Source: Sphaeramia orbicularis
Lineage: Eukaryota > Chordata > Actinopteri > Kurtiformes > Apogonidae
Reading direction: 5' to 3'
DNA length: 64,000 bases
Assembly (NCBI RefSeq): GCF_902148855.1
Contig: NC_043960.1
Span: forward strand, 57,647,359-57,711,358
A program made the translations under genes and the position numbers. Below the pieces are notes generated by a model that saw nothing but the letters and a program-made list of their open reading frames with translations, had not been told where the DNA came from and did not search any database. Positions 46,769 to 64,000 of this stretch are shown one piece after another (position 1 is the first letter of the stretch; each line of letters opens with the position of its first letter).

Positions 46769-48518
46769 GATGACGACACAGACACTGAGCTGCTCACGTC
46801 TGCTGCGTCCTCTTAAATGTCTTTGAGGGGTGGGCAGGGACAGGTAGGAGGAGTCAGGGGCGTGTCTTTACAGGTTTTACTGTTGCTGTTAGAGTTGAGT
46901 CATGAACATGGGATTGTAGAAGGTTCTCAAATGAAGGACATGTTGGAGACGTAGACGGACATTGAGACCCAACGTCCAACTGTGAAATAAAGTGGATTTA
47001 CTGATGTTCAACATCTAAACCGTCCAAACCTTTAGTCAGAGCCAGGACACACAACTGATCAACACATGCACGTGGACAGATGAGTACATTCAGAGGAACG
47101 ACTGGGTGTGGAGTCACCTGGTAAACATAGTTACCTGGAACCTGAAGGTTTGACTCATGTCCAGTGGACCTTCAAACACACCCTGGGATCTGTTCATGTT
47201 CAGTAACTCATTGAAGGACATTTCCATGGAACTGAACTCCACATCAATATAGAACTGTGCTCTGTTACCGTGGTGACACCATCCCATCACGGGTGAGTTT
47301 TATGAGTGAAGGTGTCCCAAAAAAAAAGACCACGTTTGACCAAAGTCTATGATCAGTTCATTCAAATCCAACAGATAAACTGGTTACTATGACGATGAAT
47401 GATACATTCAACTGAAACCATCAGCCCTTTATTTCAGAAGCATGTGATTCAAGTGGGAATGTGTTGGACACTGAAACAGGGTCTGTAGTTCCAGCTGATG
47501 GGGGTCTGTAGTTCCAGCTGATGGGGGTCCTGTGGCTTGGATCAGTGGGTGGAGGATCCAGCCCTTACCTGGAACCAGAGGGTTTGGTTCCCTTTAACGG
47601 CAGGTTGTGAAATCAAACACACCCTGGGAGGTGTCGGTAACTGAAACAAGGATGTTTCCACCGAACTGAAGCTTTATTGACTTTTTGGTGTTGATGCTGA
47701 AGAATGTCCCGCCCTCATCCTCACATTTCATCTTCATCATAGTCTGAACCCGATGAAACACCAGAACCATCTGATGGAACATTTCAGGATGAAACACCAG
47801 TTCCATCCATCTGAAACACGGCTTCAGCTGCACAAAGTCCAGAGATGAAACTGAGCCTCAGGAAGACAGGGTCATGACCTTTACGTAGCTGTCCCCCCTA
47901 GGCCCACAGAGGGATTGTGGGTATTGGACAGATTTTTACACTGATGGAAGGACTGGATGAAGTCCAGGGTTTGGACTCCGTTTGTTCCACCTGTTTCTGA
48001 AACTGGGCCCTGGTTCAATGATGACACCAAAGGAAACATTACTGAACTGTAGATGGGACCCACTGGTTTGAACTGGTTTGAACTGGTTCAAACTGGTTCC
48101 AGGGTTCTTGATGTGAATGAACCCATTGTCAGGGTGATGTTTATGAGCAGATGAAGGAATGGAACATTTACCTGCAACCTCCAGCGGAGGCGTTGACAGA
48201 ACACACCTGTGTTTGTTAATGTTGGGTTCAGTTTCCACAGAACTGAACTGAACATTACGTCACATCAATATCATGTGAAGAGAAAAAACACCAGAAACAG
48301 AAGCTTCACTAACGTTCATTCTTGTGTAAATCTGTTTCATATCGTCCAGTTTCCATCAGTTTTTCCATGTTTTACTCTGTTTTTATCCTTTTTTTCCTGT
48401 TTTTTCAGCTATTTCTGGGATGTCGTGTTCAAAGGTCAGTGGGATGACCCTGTTTATTATTATATGGCATAACATTGAAGTTTGTTACCATGGCAACACC
48501 ATCCAATCAGATCTGTAG

Positions 48519-49200
48519 TTGATCCTTATGATAAATATTTTTCTAATTAAACATAAACGTGTCGACCCCAACCAGATGAACCTGGAGGTCCAGCAGCTGC
48601 TGAAGGAGAGCAACACCACCTTTAGGTCTGGAAACAGTTCTGTACAGAAGCAACCAGAAGACAGGAGGAGACAGGAGGAGGAGACAGGAGGAGGAGACAG
48701 GAGGAGACAGGAGGAGACAGGAGGAGACAGGAGGAGGAGACAGGAGGAGACAGGAGGAGGAGACAGGAGGAGACAGGGGGAGGAGACAGGAGGAGGAGAC
48801 AGGAGGAGGAGACAGGAGGAGACAGGGGGAGGAGACAGGAGGAGGAGACAGGAGGAGGAGACAGGAGGAGACAGGGGGAGGAGACAGGAGGAGACAGGGG
48901 GAGGAGACAGGGGGAGGAGACAGGGGGAGGAGACAGGAGGAGGAGACAGGAGGAGACAGGAGGAGGAGACAGGAGGAGGAGACAGGAGGAGACAGGAGGA
49001 GGAGACAGGAGGAGACAGGGGAGGAGACAGGGGGAGGAGACAGGAGGAGACAGGAGGAGGAGACAGGAGGAGACAGGAGGAGGAGACAGGAGGAGACAGG
49101 GGGAGGAGACAGGGGGAGGAGACAGGAGGAGACAGGAGGAGGAGACAGGAGGAGGATGGAGGTCTACCTGGACACCAACAGCAGGCAGGTGTGGCAGTGC
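48519..49200 (+). mobile_element. LINE fragment split by a GGAGGA minisatellite (right arm)
   Basis: Mirror of 36540-37375. The array here spans about 48660-49158, roughly 500 bp against 625 bp in the left arm, with a different order of units. It is the largest difference between the arms. Confidence 0.65.
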
Positions 49201-50119
49201 CACCTTCACAACAGCACCACCTTAAAAACAGCGCCACCTTAACAGAAGCACAGCCTTAACAACAGTACAACCACAACAGGAGCGCCACCTTAAAAACAGA
49301 ACCACCTTCACAACAGCACCACCTTAACAGCAGTGCCACCTTAAAAACAGAACCACCTTCACAACAGCACCACCTTAACAGCAGTACCACCTTAAAAACA
49401 GAACCACCTTCACAACAGCACCACCATAACAGTAGGACCACCTTAACAGAGGCACCACCTTAACAGTAGGGCCACCTTAACAGAAGCACCACCTTAAAAA
49501 CAGAACCACCTTCACAACAGCACCACCTTAACAGTAAGGCCACCTTAAAACAGCGCCACCTCCACACCAGCACCACCTTAACAGTTGGGCAACCTTAAAA
49601 ACAACACCACCTTAACAGAAGCACCACCATAAATGCAGTGCCACCTTAATAGAAGGAGAACCTTAAAAACAGAACCACCTTCACAACAGCACCACCTTAA
49701 CAGCAGCGCCACCTTAAAAACAGTGCCACCTTCACAACAGCACCACCATAACAGTAGGACCACCATAACAGTAGGACCGCCTTAACAGAAGCACCACCTT
49801 AACAGTAGGGCAACCATAAAAAAACAACACCACCTTAACAGAAGCACCACCATAAATGCAGTGCCACCTTAATAGAAGGACAACCTTAACAACAGAACCA
49901 CCTTCACAACAGCACCACCTTAACAGAAGCACCACCATAAATGCAGTGCCACCTTAATAGAAGGACAACCTTAACAACAGAACCACCTTCACAACAGCAC
50001 CACCTTAACAGTAGGACCACCATAACAGTAGGACCACCTTAACAGAAGCACCACCTTAAAAACAGAACCACCTTCACAACAGCACCACCTTAACAGTAGG
50101 ACCACCTTAAAAACAGCGC
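49200..50119 (-). repeat. GGTGGT minisatellite, right arm
   Basis: Mirror of the left array. It ends abruptly in unique sequence (GTTTTGAGCTGGGTCTGG), which marks the outer palindrome breakpoint. Confidence 0.88.
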
Positions 50120-50324
50120 TGTTTTGAGCTGGGTCTGGTTCTGATAGTGATGTCATTTCCTCTGGTTAATGTTTGTTGTGTTATTGATTTGAGTATGTAT
50201 CCGGTAAAAGAAGAGAACCTTTATTAAATAGATTGATAAAGAAAATGCCATGAAACAGTGAGACACACTGGTATGAGGTTAGATACATGTCTGTAACTGT
50301 CAAACAACTGTCAAATGGACTTTA

Positions 50325-51340
50325 GTTCAGTTCCACAGTCAGCTCCATATGATCTGAACTGGGCCAGACCAGTAGGATAATAACAGTGAAAAAAGGACAG
50401 TTACATTATGAACATGTTTACATCTACAAAGTTTCATTACAAATGTGAATAACATGAACAACCTGAAATGTCTTTAAGAAAAATAAGTGCAGTTTTACCA
50501 CTATTCTGCCTCAGTTTATTATGTACATATGAATTATAATGTACAGATCACAGTGCATCTACAAATACACAAAATATTTAAGAACAGACAGAATATTGGA
50601 AAAAATCAAATAAAATAAATACACCTAAGACAGGGGCGAGGTTAGCACTCGTGCCTCACAGCAAGAAGGTCCTGGGTTCGATTCCAACACCAGTCGACGG
50701 GGGGTGGGACCTTTCTGTGTGGAGTTTGCATGTTCTCCCCGTGTCTGCGTGGGTTCTCTCCGGGTACTCCGGCTTCCTCCCACCATCCAAACACATGCAC
50801 TGATAGGTTAATTGGTTAATCTAAATTGCCCATAGGTGTGAATGTGAGAGTGATTGTTTGTCTCTATATGTTCAGCCCTGCGATGAACTGGTGACTTGTC
50901 CAGGGTGAACCCCGCCTTTGCCCCTATGTAGCTGAGATAGGCTCCAAGCGACCCCCGTGACCCTAGTGAGGATAAAGCGGGTTCAGAAAATGAATGAACA
51001 CCTAAGACATTTCAGGTTGTTCATATTTGTTTCAAGTTAGTCGTATTTTTTGTGAAAGGATAGTTTGCAAATGTAAACATATTCATGTAATTTTACTGAA
51101 ACAAAGGGAACATTTTGCCCCATTATTTATTATTTCTAGGTTTTTGGACAGTATTTGCCTGGTTCTGACCCCCTTTAGATCCTACTGGTCTGTACGTGGA
51201 ACCTGAACTAAAATGATCATCTTTGATTGTTCATATCTTCAGTGTCATTTTAACATTTCACCAGTTGATCCCAGGGGTCGGATTGGACCCTTTGGAGGGC
51301 TGGTTTTGACCCACGGGCCGCATGTTTGACACCGGTGGTC
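50325..51340. mobile_element. MITE-like repeat (GTGTCAAAC family) split by a SINE
   Basis: Left AACTGGGCCAGACCAGTAGG and right GGGCCGCATGTTTGACACCG; both sides match the 10267 and 31541 copies. The SINE at 50632-51001 interrupts it. Confidence 0.6.
50632..51001 (+). mobile_element. tRNA-derived SINE
   Basis: tRNA-like head with an A-box-like GAGGTTAGCACTCGTGCCTC and B-box GGTTCGATTCC, then the core GGAGTTTGCATGTTCTCCCC, ending AAGCGGGTTCAGAAAATGAA. Typical teleost SINE; not a functional tRNA. Confidence 0.85.
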
Positions 51341-51432
51341 TAGATGATCCAGGGGACAAAAGCCCTGGTTCCAGAGTGGTTGGACTTGGACATGAAAACA
51401 GCCTGGACTTAAAGAAGGGTTGGTTTAGGATT

Positions 51433-51660
51433 AACCTCCTAAGACCCAGGACATGTCAGCAAAGTACAAGCTTTTTTTGTTTTTTATTAAATAAGTGCCT
51501 ATACCGGAAACATCATGATGCAACAGTTTTTTCAGATGCACTTTTTAAAATTTTTATGGAATGTCCTTTGTGGTGGACAGTTTTCTTTTCTTTTCTTTTT
51601 TTTTGTATAAAGTTGTGAAACTCTTGTCCACAAATGTGGACAGTGGGTCTTAGGAGGTTA
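51433..51660. mobile_element. MITE with AACCTCCTAAGACCC terminal repeats
   Basis: TTAACCTCCTAAGACCCAGG / TGGGTCTTAGGAGGTTAA. About 228 bp, better preserved than its relative at 34437. Confidence 0.75.
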
Positions 51661-51842
51661 AGGGAAAAGGTTGGAAGGACAAAAGTACAAAAGACAAGCA
51701 GAAAAAAAGCCACAATAAACCCAGATGTATGTGGGGTCCAACATCAGCCCTGACGGAGGTCTGAATATTTTGATCATCATCTGCTGATATTTGCACCAGT
51801 ACCAGTAGATTATGGGGTTTTATGGACGGACTTCCCAGCATC

Positions 51843-59689
<7,847 letters not shown>

Positions 59690-59952
59690 GTCGTGTGTCA
59701 CCTGTAGTTCTTATGTTGGTCTTATCTACGTCTATTCTTTAACAGACAGGAGAACTGGGACCAAATGATGATGATTGGCTGAAGGCTGTTTGCCTCTTTA
59801 GTATAACTGGTCAAACCAGGATGTGGTTTATGTTCATTCTCTCCTTTAAATGTGTTTAATGTTGGTCTTTGTTCAGTGTCATCCAAACACTGGATAAAAA
59901 AAATATTAAACATGGACCAGTCTGTCAGTAGTGCACACACCTTACATTACAT

Positions 59953-60097
<145 letters not shown>

Positions 60098-60099
60098 AT

Positions 60100-61219
60100 T
60101 TGATGAATAACACATTTCAGACTGTCCATGTGTCACATACTAACTAATAAAAATGTGTATTTTTTCAGAATATTTATTTAAATGTTGTTCCTCTGACATG
60201 ATACTGTCCAATAACACCAAAAGTGTTGTGGGTGTTTGAACATTTCTACTTAGAATTTTGATCAAATTATCAAAAATGTCATATGGTGTGACTGTCATAT
60301 ATGTGCCCTCACAGATAAGAACATATTTACAAATAAATGACAAGTATTTGATAGTTCTACAGTACATATAAAATAATGATGTGTTTTCAATAGCCACATA
60401 AACAGTTGTTGTCTATAATGAACAGACTATTTCAGTTTAATTTACTCACATTTGTTTTTGTCTCACTCCCGTTTCTTCTTTTGAATTTTGAAACTCTACT
60501 TAGAACCTTCTGAAGTGAAAAATATGCATTCATACATTTTTTAAAACTGGTCTGTACATTTTGATCAGGAGTTTATGTCCAATGAGGGGAGGACACACAA
60601 GTCCAGGGACAGACAGAATGCAGACCCTGAAAGGACAGAGGATGTCCACAGGGAAGGACCCTACTGTGGTAGAACTCATTCATTCATTCATTCATTCATT
60701 CACTCACTCACTCACTCACTCACTCACTCACTTACTCACTCATTCATTAATTTATTCACTCATTCATTGTTCATTCATGCTAACATTCATTCTGACACAC
60801 TTTTCAGTTTCTTCATATTTTTATGCTTTTGTGTGTTGATAATTATTGTCCCTAACCCTTTAAAATATGAACATAAACATAATATTCCCTTCCACCTCAT
60901 CATCAGTTCATTAGGGTTAGGGTTATTATTGAAAACACAATGTTCAGTGGAGTTTATACTGAACCTTTAAGCTCATGTGAACGCTGTTATTATTCTATGT
61001 TTCAAATGCATGTAGAACCTGTTTCCTCAGTTGTTTTGTTTGTTAAATACATATTAAACACTTGTTGCTTTGACATACTGTGGTGCAGTTTATCATATGA
61101 CTCAACACTCATGTCATTTGTGACGTTCAGAACTGTGACAAAAAAAACAAAAAAAAAAACCAACAGCTTTGTCTAGTGGAAATTCAGGAAAATATCAATA
61201 GAACACAAAGAAATTAGTT
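60100..61219. other. intergenic between 5-HT3-like copies B and C
   Basis: A/T-rich with microsatellites and no conserved exon; presumably contains the promoter of copy B near 59.7-59.9 kb and the downstream flank of copy C. Confidence 0.4.
60676..60760 (+). repeat. (TTCA)n/(CTCA)n microsatellite
   Basis: CATT and CACT tetramers in succession. Confidence 0.9.
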
Positions 61220-61492
61220 AGAGTTAGGGTTAAATCTAACCCTAAGACTAACCCCAACCCTAACCCAAAGACTAACCCCAACCCCCTACCCCTAACCTAA
61301 GACTAACCCCAAACCCTACACTAAGACTAACCCCAACCCCTAACCCTAACCTAAGCCTAACCCCTAACCCTAAAACTATCCCCAACCCCTACCCTAAGAC
61401 CAACCCCAACCCTAACCCTTACCCCTAGCCCTACCCTAAGACTAACCCTACCCCTACCCCTACTCTAACCCTAACCCTACCCCTAAAATGTG
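61220..61492. repeat. degenerate CCCTAA/CCTAAGACTAA block
   Basis: Telomere-like array with frequent AAGACTAACCCCAACCC variants, between 5-HT3-like copies B and C. Confidence 0.8.
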
Positions 61493-61604
61493 ACCAGTTG
61501 AATATAAGAACAGAATAAGTTTTATAAACTCAGACACATGAATACATTCAAAACTACTTTTATTATTTCTTTATCTATGTTCGAGAAAGTCCACTGTTCC
61601 TGTC

Positions 61605-61892
61605 CACATAAACCTGTTTAGTTCAGTCTAACTCCAACCCACATAAACCTGTTTAGTTCAGTCTAACTCTAACCCACATAAACCTGTTTAGTTCAGTCTA
61701 ACTCTAACCCACATAAACCTGTTTAGTTCAGTCTAACTCCAACCCACATAAACCTGTTTAGTTCAGTCTAACTCTAACTCACATAAACCTGTTTAGTTCA
61801 GTCTAACTCTAACCCACATAAACCTGTTTAGTTCAGTCTAACTCTAACCCACATAAACCTGTTTAGTTCAGTCTAACTCTAACCCACATAAA
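61605..61892 (+). repeat. 35-bp minisatellite, about eight copies
   Basis: Unit includes CCACATAAACCTGTTTAG and TTCAGTCTAACTCTAAC. Copies are almost identical, so the array is young. It ends about 85 bp before the stop codon of 5-HT3-like copy C. Confidence 0.93.
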
Positions 61893-61976
61893 TAAACATC
61901 ATGTAAGGGTTAGGTAAGGGTTCTAATCCTAACCCTAAGTCCTACAGATGTCTCCGTCTACATGAAGGCCAACAGT

Positions 61977-64000
61977 TCAATTGGGGTTGTGGGACTGAAT
62001 CCAGATGACGATGATGGAAATGAAGCTGAATATGATGAAGAGGACGTAGAGGATGAAAAGGAGGCGGTCTATGATCAGGCCCATGTGGATCCAGTCCTTG
62101 GAGCTCTGAGAGCCAATCACATGTTCCTCCACCTTCATGCGGATCTTCTGGAGCTCTTTACGCAGACCCCTCAGCTCCTCCAGTGACCCCTCCTGCCCTG
62201 GAACCTCCACCATCAGACTCGACATGCGGACCTCTGTTTGGAGACACATGAGCAATGAACACCACTGAGGAAACAACAGTGGATGGACAGACCCTAACCC
62301 TAACAGACCCTAACCCTAACTAAGGAAACAACAGTGGATGGACAGACCCTAACCCTAACAGACCCTAACCCTAACTAAGGAAACAACAGTGGATGGACAG
62401 ACCCTAACCCGAACCCTTAAAGTGTATCGACAGTGACCAGGAAAGACTGACCAGGACCTACTGACCAGGACAGACTGACCAAGACAGACTGGACACAAGC
62501 TGACCTTAACCATGGACAGGGTCAGGGTTAGGGGACCTCGGAGCCCCTTCCTCAGACTGAACTACAGTCCAACTGTGTCCTCTGTTCAAAGTGCAGCTGA
62601 CAAACCCAGGTATGACATCACATCTGCTCCGTCCTGTTTTATTTCCAGTCTGACGTGTGTTGAATGAAAACTACACATAGTAAAACAGCTGATGTCACCA
62701 ACACAGGGTGTCAGCCACAGGGTTCTACAGAATAATGAACACATTCTATTTAGAGCATTCTACTGTTATTAAAGGTTCCATATCCAAACCCTTTTATTCA
62801 CATCCATTCATACCAGACTGAAGCTAATTTTACCTGCAACTGAATTTAATTTTACTGTACTTAGAATTCAGTTTTCATTTATTCTTTAATCAGTGTTAAA
62901 AAAAAATCATTTGTATTTGTAATTTTGATAAGATCATTATAACATTTTCACTGTCAGTTTTAGTTTTAGATAAGTTTTATAACCTAATAACTCTGGTGGA
63001 GAGAAGAAGAAGGAGGAAGTAAAGGAGTGACTTTGGTTTGTCACCTGTGAAAGATAATAATCATGTTGATTTGACCAAATAAAAGACACAGAGGAACTAA
63101 GACAAAGGGATTCCAAGTGTATAAACATGGATGGACGATCAGTGAACATCTGAGTTCGATGTGGGACTGATTGCTGAATCCCATCTGATAAAGGTCCAGA
63201 CCAAGGTTATTATTGTTAACAAAAACTAACAAAATGACAAAAACTAGAACTGAAAAAACATGTTCGTTAACTGAAATAAATAAACACTATAATTTAAAAA
63301 AAAAAAAACAATAACTAACTGAAACTGTATTGTGTGCTTACAAAACTAACTAAAACAAATAAAAATTATGGATAAAATTCCCTTCGTTCTCGTCTTTGTC
63401 AATGTCGGACTGATACGAAATCGATTTATTTCGCTTGAGCCATTTTAGCTGGTGGCACCATACAGTACTTAACGGTCCGTCATGTCTCGTCACTTGTCGT
63501 TTAGTCGTCTTCTGGTCCCCACTCTACCTGGAAACACAGAGACTAAAGTTGGGAGAAAACAGCAGAGTCCTGTACAGGATTTATTTGAATGCGACAGCGA
63601 GGAAGATAAAAGATACGACAAAGCTAAAATTAATACTAAAACTAAACTAAAACTAAGCATTTAGAAAAAAAAAAGAAAACTAATAAAAACTAGCAAACCT
63701 GCTCTAAAAATGAATTAAAACTAATTGAATTAGAGAAAAAAAAGTCAAAACTAAATAAAACTAAACTATAACGAAAAATCCCAAACTATTATAACCTTGG
63801 TCCAGACTAAACCCAGGTTCAGCCTCTTACCTTCAGGGTTTCCAACAGCTGGCTCTTTTTTCTTTCTTGACTTTGGAGGCAGCATCACCAAGTGTCCCAG
63901 AAGATGAAGAACCGTCAGCTGTAGCCACGGGGGAACGGCCGAAAAATGAGCAGAGCCACACAGGAGGTTTGTGACCAGAATGGTTTCCAGAAGACTGGCC
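61977..64000 (-). CDS. 5-HT3-receptor-like Cys-loop channel subunit, copy C (3' exons only)
   Basis: Two exons are in the window; the rest lies beyond 64000. Exon 64000-63831 gives the end of M3 and the start of the cytoplasmic loop (ASLLETILVTNLLCGSAHF, then VPPWLQLTVLHLLGHLV). Exon 62233-61977 gives the amphipathic helix and M4 (SKDWIHMGLIIDRLLF, then ISIIVIWIQSHNPN and stop). The donor at 63830 and the acceptor at 62234 join in frame as PEEVRMSS. The intron holds TTAGGG-like repeats, a 55-bp triplication and a transposon at 63203-63798. The M4 exon resembles copy B more than copy A (shared DWxxMGxIIDRLLF), which suggests B and C are the closer pair. Confidence 0.87.
62267..62412 (+). repeat. 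55-bp triplication containing CCCTAA units
   Basis: GGAAACAACAGTGGATGGAC followed by two CCCTAACCCTAA blocks, three times at a 55-bp step, in the last intron of 5-HT3-like copy C. Confidence 0.9.
63203..63798. mobile_element. inverted-repeat element (AAGGTTATTAT family)
   Basis: AAGGTTATTATTGTTAACAA at the left, ACTATTATAACCTTGG at the right. The interior GTTGGGAGAAAACAGCAGAG and CGTCTTCTGGTCCCCACTCT match 24383-25213 in reverse. No transposase. Confidence 0.65.

Larger units (their letters stand above)
35655..50119. repeat. 14.5-kb near-perfect inverted repeat (palindrome)
   Basis: The left arm (about 35655-42757) and right arm (about 43131-50119) are reverse complements at roughly 99% by eye. 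Paired positions sum to about 85,891-85,894 in the keratin part, and to about 85,775 outside the CTCCTC array, whose length differs between arms. The spacer of about 370 bp is a transposon-like repeat. Each arm holds, from outside in: a GGTGGT minisatellite, a LINE piece split by a CTCCTC minisatellite, the keratin gene, and two inverted-repeat elements. Arms differ by true substitutions as well as homopolymer lengths. The outer breakpoint lies inside the GGTGGT minisatellite. It may be real, or two haplotypes joined head to head in assembly. Confidence 0.93.

Noticed and set aside
50640-50720. tRNA-like A and B boxes
   Set aside because: They continue into a SINE body and tail, so this is a SINE head and not a tRNA gene.
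61605-61892. 35-bp regular repeats considered as a CRISPR-like array
   Set aside because: Units are contiguous with no unique spacers, and the genome is eukaryotic.

Overview
The window looks like teleost fish nuclear DNA. It has host genes with long introns and consensus GT-AG splice sites, a tRNA-derived SINE, Tc1/mariner elements, L2/CR1-type LINE pieces, a Penelope-like fossil, many short inverted-repeat transposons, long microsatellites and interstitial TTAGGG-like blocks. All gene models below were read by eye from splice signals and family conservation. No search was run.

Layout. (1) 4.1-15.2 kb, plus strand: the 3' two thirds of rubcn (Rubicon, an autophagy/endosome regulator), followed by a probable 2-kb 3' UTR. 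(2) 17.2-21.4 kb: transposons, including a 1.6-kb Tc1-like element with both ends. (3) 21.4-32.5 kb, minus strand: a nine-exon 5-HT3-receptor-like Cys-loop channel gene (copy A) with introns full of mobile-element fossils. One intron is a 1.2-kb minisatellite that starts exactly at a splice donor. (4) 32.8-35.5 kb: unclassified inverted-repeat elements. (5) 35.65-50.12 kb: a near-perfect 14.5-kb palindrome. Each arm carries one type I keratin-like gene, and the two genes are divergent mirror copies whose 3' ends face the centre. (6) 51.8-59.7 kb, minus strand: 5-HT3-like copy B, nine exons, apparently intact. (7) 62.0-64.0 kb, minus strand: the last exons of 5-HT3-like copy C, running off the window.

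The three 5-HT3-like genes are tandem paralogues in one orientation, predicted to be subunits of pentameric ligand-gated cation channels. Their ligand-loop residues and cytoplasmic loops differ, which suggests different roles. The keratin palindrome sits between copies A and B.

Several one-base length differences, many in homopolymer runs, disrupt otherwise perfectly conserved exons (three or four rubcn exons, one keratin copy, 5-HT3-like copy A). Consensus errors in the assembly are the simplest explanation. This also bears on whether the palindrome is real, although true base substitutions between its arms argue against a simple fold-back read.
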